Below are positions 23,646 to 32,413 of a DNA stretch of 64,000 nucleotides, piece by piece. Under the pieces are notes generated by a model, which worked only from the letters and a program-made list of their open reading frames with translations, did not search any database and was not told where the DNA came from. The stretch lies in contig NZ_JOFT01000022.1 of the NCBI RefSeq assembly GCF_000725805.1, forward strand, positions 62,001-126,000, in the 5' to 3' direction. Position 1 is the first letter of the stretch, and every line of letters begins with the position of its first letter. Source of the stretch: Streptomyces xanthophaeus. Lineage in GTDB: Bacteria; Actinomycetota; Actinomycetes; Streptomycetales; Streptomycetaceae. Position numbers and translations under genes: made by a program.

Positions 23646-25901
23646 ATGCTCTCGAAAGCCCTGTTGCGCCTTGGCGCCAGCGCAGCCCGCCATCCCTGGC
23701 GGGTGATCGCGGCATGGCTGATCGCCGCCACGCTTGCCGTCCTCGCCGCAACGGCCTTCGGCGGGCGGACCGCGGACTCGATGACCGCTCCGGGGCTGGA
23801 CTCCCAACGGGCCGCCGAACTGATCGAGCGGGCCGGCACCGGCCAGGAGGGGATGACCGCCCAAGTGGTCGTCACCCCCCTCGACGGCGGTGCGACGTTC
23901 TTCCACGACGACGGCGCGCGCACCGCTCTCACGCAGCTGCAGACCGAGGTGCAGCGGCTGCCGCACGTGCTCGGCACGAGCGACCCGGCGGGGGCGCTCG
24001 GCGCGGGCGGGGACACCGCCGTGCGCGGCGGCCTCGTTTCGGCCGACGGACGGATCGCGGTCGTCCGGGTGCAGTATCCCGACCAGAGCCGGCTGTCGGC
24101 CGAAGACCTCGACGCCCTCGTCGATCTCGGTGATCGGCTGCGCGCCGAGCTGCCGCTGCGCATCGAGATGGGCGGGAACCTCTTCTACGCCTTCTCCGAC
24201 CCCAACGGCGGCGTCAGCGAGCTGATCGGCATCCTCGCCGCGGCCGCGATCCTGTTCCTGGCGTTCGGTTCGCTCGTCGCCGCCGCGCTGCCGATCGGCA
24301 TGGCGGTCTTCGGGCTGACCATCGGGGTCGCCACGATGACGGTACTGGCGGGGGTGACGGACGTCCCGGCCTTCGCCCCCGTCCTGGGCAGCATGGTCGG
24401 GCTCGGAGTGGGCATCGACTACGCGCTGTTCGTGCTCGCCAGGCACCGGGAGTACCTTGCGCGCGGGCTCGATCCGCAGGCGGCGGCGGGGCGCGCGGTG
24501 GCCACGGCGGGGAGGCCTGTGGTCTTCGCCGGCGGTGTCGTCGTCGTATCGATCCTCGGCCTGGCGGTCGCGAACGTGCCGTTCATGACGGTGGGCGGGC
24601 TCGCCGTCTCGATCGTCGTTCTGATCATGGTGGTCGCGTCGGTGACGCTCCTGCCGGCCTTCCTCGGCGCCGCCGGCCCGCGCCTGGCCCGGGCCGGCCG
24701 GATCGGCCGGGCTCTGCAGACCAGGAAGCCGGGCCGACTCGCACCGCGGCGGGACGCGGTGGCGGGCGCCGCTCCCGCCGCCGGCTGGCGGCGCTGGATC
24801 GGGCACGTCTGCCGGCACCCGGTGCTGTACGCGATCGGCGCGGCGGGGCTGCTGCTGACCGCGACGCTGCCCGTGCTCGGCCTGCGCGTCGGCCTGCCCG
24901 ACGACGGCTCGATGCCCCCCAGCCGTACCGAGCGCCGCGCCTACGACCTCGTCGCCGAGGGGTTCGGCCCGGGCACCAACGGTCCCCTCGTCATCGCCGC
25001 GGACCCCGCCGGTGATCCGGGAGTGCTGGACCGACTCGTCGGGGCGGTCGCGGCGGATCCGGGCATCGGAGCCGTCGCGCCGACGCACATCGACCGGGCC
25101 ACCGGCATCGCGACCCTCGTGGTCTTCCCGACCACCAGCCCGCAGGACAAGGCCACCGCCGACACCATCGCCCGGCTGCGCACCGCCGTGCTGCCCGCGG
25201 CGATCGGGCACGGCCCGGCCAGGGCCCACGTCGGCGGCGCCACCGCGAGCCTGTCCGATGTGGGCCAACGCACCAGCCAACGCCTGCCGGTGCTCGTCGC
25301 CGCCGTGCTGGCGATGTCGTTCCTGCTGCTGATGCTGGTCTTCCGCTCGGTACTCGTACCGCTCAAGGCGGTACTGCTGAACCTGCTGAGCATCGGCGCG
25401 GCCTACGGCATCATGGTCGCGGTCTTCCAGTGGGGCTGGGGAGGCGCGCTCATCGGGCTGGAAGCGACGGTTCCGATCGTGTCGTTCATCCCGATGTTCC
25501 TCTTCGCCATCCTGTTCGGCCTGTCGATGGACTACGAGGTGTTCCTCCTCTCCCGCGTACGCGAGGAGTACCTGCGCACCGGCGACAACGGCACGGCGAT
25601 CGTCGAGGGCGTCTCGGGCACCGCCCGGATCATCACCTCGGCCGCCCTCATCATGGTGGCGGTCTTCCTGTCCTTCACCGTCGCCGAGGACCCCTCCACC
25701 AAAATGTTCGGGCTCGGCCTGGCCACCGCGATCTTCATCGACGCCACCGTCGTACGCATGGTGCTGGTACCGGCGACCATGACACTTCTCGGCCGGACCA
25801 ACTGGTGGCTGCCGAAGTGGCTGGACCGGATGCTTCCCCGCGGCCCGATCGGCACCGACGCGGAATCCACGGGTGAGCCCCCCTCGTCCGCGGCTGGTTG
25901 A
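23646..25901 (+). CDS. MMPL-family RND transporter
   Basis: A 751-aa protein from ATG 23646, preceded by TTGGAGGA; the longer open frame from 23496 has no ribosome binding site. It has the duplicated RND layout: a membrane span at 18-40, an external loop with the variable PGLDSQRAAELIERAG region, five spans, then the repeat. Each half carries the MMPL signature: GLGVGIDYALFVLARHREY near 255-275 and GLSMDYEVFLLSRVREEY near 620-640, with the proton-relay Asp-Tyr pairs. Such pumps export lipids or hydrophobic compounds. It is divergent from its probable two-component regulator. Confidence 0.92.
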   Translation: MLSKALLRLGASAARHPWRVIAAWLIAATLAVLAATAFGGRTADSMTAPGLDSQRAAELIERAGTGQEGMTAQVVVTPLDGGATFFHDDGARTALTQLQTEVQRLPHVLGTSDPAGALGAGGDTAVRGGLVSADGRIAVVRVQYPDQSRLSAEDLDALVDLGDRLRAELPLRIEMGGNLFYAFSDPNGGVSELIGILAAAAILFLAFGSLVAAALPIGMAVFGLTIGVATMTVLAGVTDVPAFAPVLGSMVGLGVGIDYALFVLARHREYLARGLDPQAAAGRAVATAGRPVVFAGGVVVVSILGLAVANVPFMTVGGLAVSIVVLIMVVASVTLLPAFLGAAGPRLARAGRIGRALQTRKPGRLAPRRDAVAGAAPAAGWRRWIGHVCRHPVLYAIGAAGLLLTATLPVLGLRVGLPDDGSMPPSRTERRAYDLVAEGFGPGTNGPLVIAADPAGDPGVLDRLVGAVAADPGIGAVAPTHIDRATGIATLVVFPTTSPQDKATADTIARLRTAVLPAAIGHGPARAHVGGATASLSDVGQRTSQRLPVLVAAVLAMSFLLLMLVFRSVLVPLKAVLLNLLSIGAAYGIMVAVFQWGWGGALIGLEATVPIVSFIPMFLFAILFGLSMDYEVFLLSRVREEYLRTGDNGTAIVEGVSGTARIITSAALIMVAVFLSFTVAEDPSTKMFGLGLATAIFIDATVVRMVLVPATMTLLGRTNWWLPKWLDRMLPRGPIGTDAESTGEPPSSAAG

Positions 25902-25993
25902 CCGTTGAATCCTTGAAGGGGTGTGACCCGGATACGTATACGCCAGGAACCCGCCAGAGCTTGATCTCGGCTTGCTGAGTGCCTGACGCTGTC

Positions 25994-26051
25994 GGGGATC
26001 TTGGCGATGACGGTCGGCCATGGCCTCGACCTCTCAGTCTCCAAGATCCCC
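25994..26051. terminator. Inverted repeat between convergent genes, possible bidirectional terminator
   Basis: GGGGATCTTGG (25994-26004) and CCAAGATCCCC (26041-26051) are perfect 11-bp arms, 36 nt apart, between the MMPL gene (ends 25901) and the oxidoreductase gene (ends 26069). The position suits termination, but the long loop could equally mean a relic of a mobile-element end. Confidence 0.4.
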
Positions 26052-26068
26052 TGCCTCGTCACCCGCGA

Positions 26069-27079
26069 TCAGCTCTGCGTCTCCTCGCGGCGTCCCATAG
26101 CGGCCGCATCGGGTACGAGGAGCAGCTTGCCGGTGGTACGCCGAGCCTCCAGATCGCTGTGGGCCCGGGCAGCCTCGGACAATGCGTAGCGGCCCGTTAC
26201 GGTGACCTCAAGCGCCTTCGAGCGCACCCACTCGAACACATCGGCGGCCCGGCGGAGCAGTTCGGACCGATCGGCGACGAAGTCCCCGAGGCTGGGCCGG
26301 ATCAGGGTCAGAGAACCGCCGTGCGCGAGCCGAATCGGATCAAACGGCGGCACGGCACCGCTTGCCGCGCCGAAGAGCACGAGATGGCCGCGGGGTCGCA
26401 GGCTGGCGAGGCTCGCATCGAAGGTGTGCGCGCCGACGCCGTCGAAGACAACCGGCAGTCCCTGACCGCCGTTGAGCCGCCTCACCTCGGCTGCGAGATC
26501 GTCGACTGCGGAGGAAAGGATCACCTCGGCGGCCCCGGCGCGCTTCGCCAGCTCGGCCTTCGCCGTGGTCGACGTCGTGCCGATCACCCTGCCGCCGAGA
26601 TGGGTGATGAGCTGGGTCAACAGCAGCCCCATGCCGCCAGCAGCCGCATGTACGAGCACCGTGTCGCCCCCCTGAACCGGGTAGGCGTCCTTGACGAGAT
26701 AGTGCGCGGTCATGCCTTGGAGGAGCACGGCGGCGGCAGTCTCGAAGCCGATGTCGTCGGGCAGCGGCACCAGCCGGGAGGAGTCCACGACGGCCCGCTC
26801 GGCATACGTGCCGGGAATCTCCACCCAGCCGACCCGGTCCCCGACTGCGACGTCAGCGACGCCGGGTCCCACTTCGACGACCGTGCCGGCGCCCTCAGCG
26901 CCCGGGGTGAAGGGCAGCGGGAGGCTGTACCGGCCTTCGCGGTGGTAGACGTCGAGGAAGTTGACCCCGGATGCGGCGACCTCCACGACCGCCTCGCCCG
27001 GACCCGGCCGCGGCTGGTCCACCTCGGCCTCCTGCAGCACCTCGGGACCGCCTACTTCGTACACCTGAATCGCTCGCAT
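26069..27079 (-). CDS. Zinc-independent quinone oxidoreductase (MDR family)
   Basis: A 336-aa NADPH:quinone reductase-type protein from ATG 27079 (MRAIQVYEVGGPEVL). It has the quinone-oxidoreductase marks: VAASGVNFLDVYHREG, the TPGAEGAGTVVEVG strand, and the Rossmann motif VLVHAAAGGMGLLLTQL near 145-160 that binds NADPH. No structural-zinc cysteines are present, which separates it from alcohol dehydrogenases. The upstream frame to 27316 lacks coding character. It is monocistronic and probably reduces quinones or enones in detoxification. Confidence 0.92.
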   Translation of the reverse strand: MRAIQVYEVGGPEVLQEAEVDQPRPGPGEAVVEVAASGVNFLDVYHREGRYSLPLPFTPGAEGAGTVVEVGPGVADVAVGDRVGWVEIPGTYAERAVVDSSRLVPLPDDIGFETAAAVLLQGMTAHYLVKDAYPVQGGDTVLVHAAAGGMGLLLTQLITHLGGRVIGTTSTTAKAELAKRAGAAEVILSSAVDDLAAEVRRLNGGQGLPVVFDGVGAHTFDASLASLRPRGHLVLFGAASGAVPPFDPIRLAHGGSLTLIRPSLGDFVADRSELLRRAADVFEWVRSKALEVTVTGRYALSEAARAHSDLEARRTTGKLLLVPDAAAMGRREETQS

Positions 27080-27270
27080 GGCACTCCAATAACGGCTCTC
27101 ATCTCTCACCCCGACCAACCCCGTTGATGGCGATCCGATTCCCGGCAAGCAGACCAGCCCGCCGCTTCCGCACCGCCGTACGGCCACCCGCCACAACCGG
27201 CGTAGCCTCCGACAGCTCCACCGCGCGGCGCACGCGGTACTCGCCCCGGCGACCCGGAGCTCGGGCTCCT

Positions 27271-27485
27271 CGATCCGCGGTGAACAGCCGCCCAGGAGAG
27301 GAAACAAGCAGCACAAGCGGGCCTTCTTCCTCGCGGCATCGCGGGCCTACTACGACAAGAAGAGCGCCCGGGGCAAGCACCACACCCAGGCCCTGCTCTG
27401 CCTCGCCGGACGCCGGGCCGACGTCCTGTTCGCGATGCTCCGCGACGGAACCTTCGACGAGCCCCAACCGGCTGCGGCCAGGTGA
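27271..27485 (+). pseudogene. C-terminal remnant of an IS110-family transposase
   Basis: From about 27300 one frame gives GNKQHKRAFFLAASRAYYDK, KSARGKHHTQALLCLAG, RRADVLFAMLRDGTFDEPQ and a TGA at 27483-27485. This is the typical C-terminal region of IS110/IS116/IS902 transposases, which end with YYDxKRxEGKxHxxAL and a terminal RRxxVLxAMLRD helix. There is no start codon and the catalytic DEDD and Ser regions are absent, so only the last 70 residues survive. The stretch 27080-27270 holds nothing else recognisable. Confidence 0.75.
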
Positions 27486-27503
27486 GGAGTCCAGACCGCT
27501 CGG

Positions 27504-27736
27504 TCAGTCCTCCGGACGAAGCCGCTGACGAGCGGCCTCAAGCCGCTGGTCATAGTCAGGCGCGAACAGCTCGGGAAGCGCCTTGTCGAGCGTTCCGGCG
27601 ATCCGATGGATCGGCGCCCAGACCGCCGGATCATCGACGACGCGGCTGAGGTCCGTCATCTGGAGCTTCTCCAGCCAGTGCGACAGCACCAGTGCCTCGT
27701 CACTCGTGAGCTTGATCGGACCTGGCTGTCACTCAT
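27504..27736 (-). pseudogene. Small conserved gene with apparent frameshift near its start
   Basis: From ATG 27736 the first codons give MSDSQV. The following sequence makes sense only in the next frame: PIKLTSDEALVLSHWLEKLQ, then VWAPIHRIAGTLDKALPELF and a tail DYDQRLEAARQRLRPED. One base appears missing after codon 5. The intact version would be about 76 aa, a small all-helical protein common in Streptomyces as a hypothetical. Translation from the internal GTG at 27689 could give a 61-aa protein, so it may not be wholly dead. Confidence 0.55.
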
Positions 27737-27837
27737 GCACACCCCTACGGCCCGGTCCGCCCTCGACCGCACGAACCACTGGCCTTGGAACTTGACCGAA
27801 CACACGGACACCTCACGTGTCTCACGTGTCTCACGCG

Positions 27838-28149
27838 TCAAGTCGTCGGGTCGGGCTCTTCGAACAAGGCGCGGTCGTAGAGCCGGTGGTGCCACTCGTT
27901 GGCGTCCGGGACCGGCTTGGCGTTGAGAGCCGGGTTCGGGCCGGTCTCGATGAGGTGGAGGAGCGTCCATGCGACCCCGTAGCAGTCGTCGGGGCCGAGG
28001 CAGCGGACGAGGGCGGCTGCTTCCTCGCCCGTCACAGGCTTGGTGATCGCTTCGAGCTGGGTGCCGCGCCGGTCGATCTCTTCTTCCGCGGCGTCCCAGT
28101 CGGGCAGCGGCGGACCGTCGGCGACGAAGGTCTGGACTTCTCGTCTCAT
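27838..28149 (-). CDS. Conserved hypothetical protein, possible immunity-type
   Basis: A 103-aa acidic protein from ATG 28149 (MRREVQTFVADGPPLPDWD). It is helical and acidic with two Cys (LVRCLGPDDCYGVAWTLLHL) and ends in an Asp/Glu/Pro tail. Small acidic helical proteins like this often serve as immunity proteins, but there is no paired toxin here, so that is speculation. Downstream, 27810-27838 carries a tandem CACGTGTCT motif. Confidence 0.55.
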   Translation of the reverse strand: MRREVQTFVADGPPLPDWDAAEEEIDRRGTQLEAITKPVTGEEAAALVRCLGPDDCYGVAWTLLHLIETGPNPALNAKPVPDANEWHHRLYDRALFEEPDPTT

Positions 28150-28336
28150 GCCGCGAACATCAGTGCTCTGCGTGGCCCGGACTAGGCTTTCCTGGCAGGT
28201 AAGGGCACGTTCTTCGTGAGACTTGGCGCAGTGGGGAAGGCCTCTCGCTCGACGCGCTGGACCACTGGGTACGACCGGATCTGAACGCCAGGCCCGGGGC
28301 ACACAAGGAGCTACGACGCCTCCATATGCTCATCCC

Positions 28337-28846
28337 ATGACGCATCCTCGTTGGGGACTCCAGTTCCACTGGTGGGCAGTAGATCCGTTCGACCGAGTCG
28401 GGCTGTTCTACTCTGCGTTCGGACCGGTGCCCTCGGCAGCAAACGCCCATGTACAGGCCCTGGACGAGGCGACGGCCTGGGCCAAGACGCGGCACCCGGA
28501 GTGGTTCGATGCGGGGTGTGCGGAACATGACTGTCCCCAGCACTGCATCATCGAGCTGGCACGGGCGCCGTACCTGTTCACCTGGGACGAGGAGCACGAC
28601 GACCGCTACAGCCGATACGGCGTGCCCACACAACCGCTATTGCTCTCCGAGCTGCCTGAGGCACTGGCTGCTGCCGTGCGGCTCGTAGAAGTCGACTTCT
28701 CCTTCGACCAGGCCGCGCGGATCGACCTGGGATATTCGACAGGCCGAGAGGCCATCTCGGCCTCGCCGCTCACTCCCTGGACGTACTGCCAACGGCAACC
28801 GGACGGGCGGGAGCCGGACACCGTCGGAGACCTTGGCGCCTCGTAG
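28337..28846 (+). CDS. Conserved hypothetical protein
   Basis: A 169-aa protein from ATG 28337. It is rich in Trp, Tyr and acidic residues (WGLQFHWWAVDPFDRVGLFY, EWFDAGCAEHDCPQHC, DEEHDDRYSRYG). The CAEHDCPQHC segment, with three Cys and two His, might bind a metal. The C-terminal half is helical. No family is recognised. It stands alone. The region 28847-29075 after it reads as protein-like in one plus frame (LVELYEFHVSHVPAAL) but has no start or homologue that I recognise. Confidence 0.55.
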   Translation: MTHPRWGLQFHWWAVDPFDRVGLFYSAFGPVPSAANAHVQALDEATAWAKTRHPEWFDAGCAEHDCPQHCIIELARAPYLFTWDEEHDDRYSRYGVPTQPLLLSELPEALAAAVRLVEVDFSFDQAARIDLGYSTGREAISASPLTPWTYCQRQPDGREPDTVGDLGAS

Positions 28847-29075
28847 AGCTGTACGAGTTCCACGTCTCCCACGTCCCCGCCGCACTCGGCGACCTCCCTC
28901 CCCGCCACCTGCACGTCCGCGACGCCGGGCAACAGCTGCGGCACCCGGTGCGCTCGGGTCTTGCCACGGTTCGTACGCGAGGTGCACTGGCCCTGAGCCC
29001 TCACGAGTTCAGGGCCGGGATCCCCGCGGCTGCCGGGGGGCAGCTCTTGATCTTGCTCACGATCAGGGAACCGAT

Positions 29076-29298
29076 GGGGTCATCCCCGCATGTGCGGGGA
29101 GCAGCGGTGGCCCAGCCCATGAGCAGTCGAGCAGCGTCGTTCGCCAGGGGGGCATCCCCGCGTGCGCGGGGAGCAGCTGGGCACCCCGAAGGTTCTTGCG
29201 AACGAGAGGGGGTCATCCCCGCGTGCGCGGGGAGCAGGCCGCCCGGCTCGGCGCCGACTCCCTGACCGGGGGGTCATCCCCGCGTGCGCGGGGAGCAG
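29076..29298 (-). CRISPR. CRISPR array 2, type I-E, 4 repeats
   Basis: Repeats at 29076, 29148, 29209 and 29270, each 29 nt and the same type as array 1. The first has CGCATGTGCGGG and the second begins GGGGGCATC, so the left end is degenerate. Spacers are 43, 32 and 32 nt; the 43-nt spacer is unusual and suggests a deletion between old repeats. The right end abuts the conserved leader, so transcription runs leftward. Confidence 0.95.
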
Positions 29299-29404
29299 GC
29301 TCGGTGAGCTGCCACTTTAGATGGGGCACGCTTCATTTTGAAGCACTTGCAGAGAATCGGGCTTGTCGGGCATTTCAGCCAGTTCCGAACTCTGGTGGGT
29401 AGGG
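29299..29404 (-). promoter_or_regulatory. Leader of CRISPR array 2
   Basis: About 105 bp right of the last repeat, nearly the same as the array 3 leader and closely similar to the array 1 leader. It contains the palindrome GCTTCATTTTGAAGC and, on the minus strand, TTCAAA-17 nt-TAAAGT as a candidate promoter. The area 29405-29560 right of it holds no gene. Confidence 0.8.
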
Positions 29405-29560
29405 CCAGGGCTGTTCGGCCTCAGGACTGGTAGGCGCGCATGTTGAGGTGTCGCGTATTCGTCAGCCGAGGCGTGTGCATGGTCCGATGAGATGACCGAC
29501 AGTGATCCGGGAGTCTCGTTCTCTGCTGTTGGACCTCGTCTTGTGAATGCGAGCTTCCGC

Positions 29561-29686
29561 TTACTCCAGATCGAGAGCTGCCAAGCGGGGCAGTCGGCGG
29601 GTCATTTCGTCGTGGTCATCGAAATCGAAGTTCCAGGTGGGGTCCAGCTCCCGGTAGCGGATGGTGGGTGGGCTCGCTGGGAGCTG
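29561..29686 (-). pseudogene. Orphan C-terminal coding fragment
   Basis: A minus-strand frame without a start codon reads SPPTIRYRELDPTWNFDFDD, HDEMTRRLPRLAALDLE and stops at 29561. The residue mix (Tyr, Trp, Phe, Asp) is protein-like and unlike shadow frames in this GC range. It directly follows the stop of the MFS gene. It is probably the tail of a lost gene; the family is not recognised. Confidence 0.3.
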
Positions 29687-29687
29687 A

Positions 29688-30908
29688 TCACCGGTCGCCG
29701 AGATGTTGGCGAGCCGGCCTGCGAGTGCGCTCACCCGGCATCGACCGGGTGAGGACGCCGAGTGTGAGCAGAGCGAGCGCCGGCAGCACGGCGACGATGA
29801 TTCCCATCGGCAAGGCGTCGGTGGCGCCACCCGCGCCGGCCAGCGGAGCAAGTGCCCCGCCGATCATGAACTGGCTGAAGCCGAGCAGAGCGGCGGCCGA
29901 CCCGGCGTGTCCGCCGTGGTCGGCCAGGGCCTGGGCCGCGGCGTTCGGCATGACGAGGCCCACGCTGGAGACCAGGACGAACAGGCCGATCAGGAGCGCG
30001 GGCAGGGGTGCCCGTGTCAGCACCGCGCCCAGGACCGTGGTGCCACCGGCCGTCGCGCCCAGCAGACCGGCGAGCAGCAGCACGCGGGCGCCGGCCCGGG
30101 CCACCAGCCGGCCGCTGATCTGGGCGGCCGCAATGAGTCCGGCGGCGTTGACGGCGAACACGGCGCTGTACTGCTGCGGTGACAGGCCGTGGATCTCCTG
30201 CAGGACGAACGGCGAGCCGGAGATGTAGGCGAACATCGCCGCGAAGACCAGGCCGTTGGCCAGGACGTACCCGGTGAAGACCCGGTCGCTGAGCAGCTGC
30301 CCGACGACAGCCGGCAGCGGCTGGCGTGACGCGGAGGACCGGGTCTCCGGCAGTCCTGCGGCGGAGGCCGCCAGCATCAGTGCGCCGAGTACGGCCAGGG
30401 CCACGAAGATCCCCGGCCAGGCCGTGACGCGCAGTAGCTGGCCGCCGAGGACCGGCGCGAGCACCGGCGCCAGGCCGGTGATCAAGGTCAGTGCGGAGAA
30501 GAGACGTGCGGTGCGGGTTCCGGAAGTGCGGTCGCGGACCATGGCATTGGCGATGACGATGCCGAACGCCCCGCCGATGCCCTGGAGCAGGCGTAGGCCG
30601 ACGAAGGTCCGGACGTCGGGCGCCACCGCGCAGAGCGCGCTGGCGATCGTGTAGAGGGCGAGGCCCGCCAGCAACGGACGCCGCCGGCCGTAGGTGTCGC
30701 TCAGCGGCCCGGCGATCAGCTGCCCGATGGCCAGCCCGGCCAGGCAGGCGGTGAGGGTGAGCTGGGTGGCCGCGGCGCTGGCGCGCAGGTCGCCGGCGAG
30801 GTCCGGCAGTCCGGGCAGGTAGCCGTCGATGGACAGTGGTCCCAGGGCCGCGAGCGCTGCGAGCAGGACGATGAATCGGGTTTGCCGGCCGGCGGCGTCG
30901 TTGCCCAT
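29688..30908 (-). CDS. Bcr/CflA-type MFS multidrug exporter
   Basis: A 406-aa protein with 12 hydrophobic segments. The DHA1 Bcr/CflA pattern is clear: LGPLSIDGYLPGLPDLA in span 1, the motif-A-like loop GPLSDTYGRRRPLLAG between spans 2 and 3, and LRLLQGIGGAFGIVIANAMV in span 4-5. It uses the proton gradient to export drugs. It lies 3 bp downstream of the NmrA-like reductase and about 670 bp downstream of the MBL protein, forming one minus-strand operon divergent from the HxlR regulator at 32414, which likely represses it. Confidence 0.93.
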   Translation of the reverse strand: MGNDAAGRQTRFIVLLAALAALGPLSIDGYLPGLPDLAGDLRASAAATQLTLTACLAGLAIGQLIAGPLSDTYGRRRPLLAGLALYTIASALCAVAPDVRTFVGLRLLQGIGGAFGIVIANAMVRDRTSGTRTARLFSALTLITGLAPVLAPVLGGQLLRVTAWPGIFVALAVLGALMLAASAAGLPETRSSASRQPLPAVVGQLLSDRVFTGYVLANGLVFAAMFAYISGSPFVLQEIHGLSPQQYSAVFAVNAAGLIAAAQISGRLVARAGARVLLLAGLLGATAGGTTVLGAVLTRAPLPALLIGLFVLVSSVGLVMPNAAAQALADHGGHAGSAAALLGFSQFMIGGALAPLAGAGGATDALPMGIIVAVLPALALLTLGVLTRSMPGERTRRPARQHLGDR

Positions 30909-30911
30909 GGC

Positions 30912-31556
30912 TCAGTACGCCACGGTGATGCGGCGGCGGATCGCGGTGCCGCTCTCGATCGTGTCGGCCAAGGCGATCGCGTAGTCGGCGTACGAGATGC
31001 GGCTGTTGCCGTCGTCGTCGGTGAGCAGGGTGTCCCCGGCGCTGCGGTAGGCCCCGGTCCGCTCGCCCGCTCCGATGACCGCGGCGGGCGACACGTACGT
31101 CCAGTCGAGGTCGTGCACGCCGCGGTAGAGGTCGAGCGCTTCGGACTGGGCCTCGGCGTTGGCCTTCCACAGCGCGGGGAAGGCCGGGTCGTCCATGACC
31201 CGGGCGCCGGTCGGCGTGCGCAGGCTACCGGCACCGCCGATGGTGACCAGGCGGGTGACGCCGGCTCGGCGGAGTCCGTCGATCAGCGCACGGGCGGCAC
31301 CGACGATCGTGGCGCGGTCGTTCTCCTGGCCGATCCGGGGGCCGACGGCCGACAGTACGGCGTCGTGGGAGGCTGCGAGGCCGGCGACCGCCGCGGGGTC
31401 GGTGACGTCACCGGTGGTCACGGTCAGGGCCTTGTGCCCCAGTCCGTCGATGTGGCCGGCTCGGGTGACCGCGGTGACGGTGTGGCCGCGACGCAGTAGT
31501 TCCTCGGTGGTGGGCCGGCCGATGTTGCCGCTGGCACCGAACAGGACGATCTTCAT
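30912..31556 (-). CDS. NAD(P)-dependent NmrA/BVR-B-like oxidoreductase
   Basis: A 214-aa Rossmann protein from ATG 31556 with AAGGAGC upstream. It starts MKIVLFGASGNIGRPTTEEL, the GxxGxxG nucleotide-binding motif, followed by TTGDVTDPAAVAGL and a central VTRLVTIGGAGSL. It lacks the YxxxK of classical short-chain dehydrogenases and fits the NAD(P)H-binding NmrA/biliverdin-reductase-like group. Together with the MBL hydrolase and MFS pump it suggests an inducible detoxification operon under HxlR control (inference). Confidence 0.9.
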   Translation of the reverse strand: MKIVLFGASGNIGRPTTEELLRRGHTVTAVTRAGHIDGLGHKALTVTTGDVTDPAAVAGLAASHDAVLSAVGPRIGQENDRATIVGAARALIDGLRRAGVTRLVTIGGAGSLRTPTGARVMDDPAFPALWKANAEAQSEALDLYRGVHDLDWTYVSPAAVIGAGERTGAYRSAGDTLLTDDDGNSRISYADYAIALADTIESGTAIRRRITVAY

Positions 31557-31579
31557 GTGTTGCTCCTTGTTTCTGATGG

Positions 31580-32332
31580 TCACAGGACGGGCTGGCCGTC
31601 GGCGACGATGGCCGCGGTGATGCCGCGCTCGTCGGCGGCGTGCTGGAAGCGCTGCTCGATGTCGGGTTGTTCGGTGTAGAACGGCGGGTTGTGGAACAGG
31701 CCGTAGTGCATGGCGCAGACGGTGCCGGCGCCGAGTGCGACGGCGGCCTCGACGCCCTGCTCGGGGGTCATGGTCGCCGGGACGTTGGCCGCGTAGCCCT
31801 CGAAGTGGGCGATGACGCCGTTGACCGGGACGAACGCGACGTCGAACGGGCCGTGGTCGCGGGCGATCTGCCACCAGCTGCCGTGCCACTGGGTGTCGCC
31901 GCAGTGGATGACCCGCCGGCCGGCGCCTTCGACGACCCAGGCGACCTGGTCACAGTCGTTGCCGCGCCAGTCCAGCGAGGTCACCGGGGTGACGGTCAGC
32001 TCTCCGATGCGGCGTGACTGGCCCAGGTCCTGGGCGACGGGGGAAATGCCCGCCTCGCGCAGCGCGGCCGCGCTGGGGGTGTGGCAGCCGATCGTGCCGG
32101 TGGCCGCGATCCGGGCGATCAGGTCGTGGTCGTAGTGGTCGGGGTGCAGGTGGGTGATGAGGGCGTGGGTGCCGGGCGGGGCATCGACCGGGTCGACCGG
32201 CCGGTGCGGAGGCCCCATCACCGGCGCCAGTGGAGCGACGTTCTCGAGCGGGTCGATCAGCAGGCGGGTGTCGCCGAGACGGATCTCGACGCCGGCCCAG
32301 GCCAGCCGACGCACGGAAAGGGTGGGGGTCAT
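31580..32332 (-). CDS. MBL-fold metallo-hydrolase (UlaG-like)
   Basis: A 250-aa metallo-beta-lactamase-fold protein from ATG 32332. It has a first strand with LAWAGVEIRLGDTRLLIDP, the zinc motif ITHLHPDHYDHD (HxHxDH), then RVIHCGDTQWHGSWW and a final CAMHYGLFHNPP with a metal His. This is the UlaG-like subgroup of L-ascorbate-6-phosphate-lactonase-type hydrolases; the actual substrate is unknown. It is the first gene of the minus-strand operon, divergent from the HxlR regulator with an operator-like dyad between. Confidence 0.9.
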   Translation of the reverse strand: MTPTLSVRRLAWAGVEIRLGDTRLLIDPLENVAPLAPVMGPPHRPVDPVDAPPGTHALITHLHPDHYDHDLIARIAATGTIGCHTPSAAALREAGISPVAQDLGQSRRIGELTVTPVTSLDWRGNDCDQVAWVVEGAGRRVIHCGDTQWHGSWWQIARDHGPFDVAFVPVNGVIAHFEGYAANVPATMTPEQGVEAAVALGAGTVCAMHYGLFHNPPFYTEQPDIEQRFQHAADERGITAAIVADGQPVL

Positions 32333-32354
32333 GGGCAGCGACGCTAGACCGACC

Positions 32355-32373
32355 TTGTTGAGAAAGTCAACAA
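32355..32373. promoter_or_regulatory. HxlR operator candidate
   Basis: TTGTTGA-GAAAG-TCAACAA, a perfect 7-bp inverted repeat in a markedly AT-rich 80-bp gap between the divergent MBL gene (start 32332) and HxlR gene (start 32414). A second related half-site pair (GTTTTGAATCTCAAC) follows at about 32378-32392. Such paired dyads are usual binding sites of dimeric HxlR regulators. Confidence 0.7.
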
Positions 32374-32413
32374 GAGAGTTTTGAATCTCAACACCACGAT
32401 GTAGGGTGGTGGC

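Noticed and set aside
28847..29075. Protein-like plus-strand frame left of CRISPR array 2, possibly a cas gene remnant
   Set aside because: No start, no recognised motif and it runs into the CRISPR repeat; not enough to call a gene or a Cas relic.
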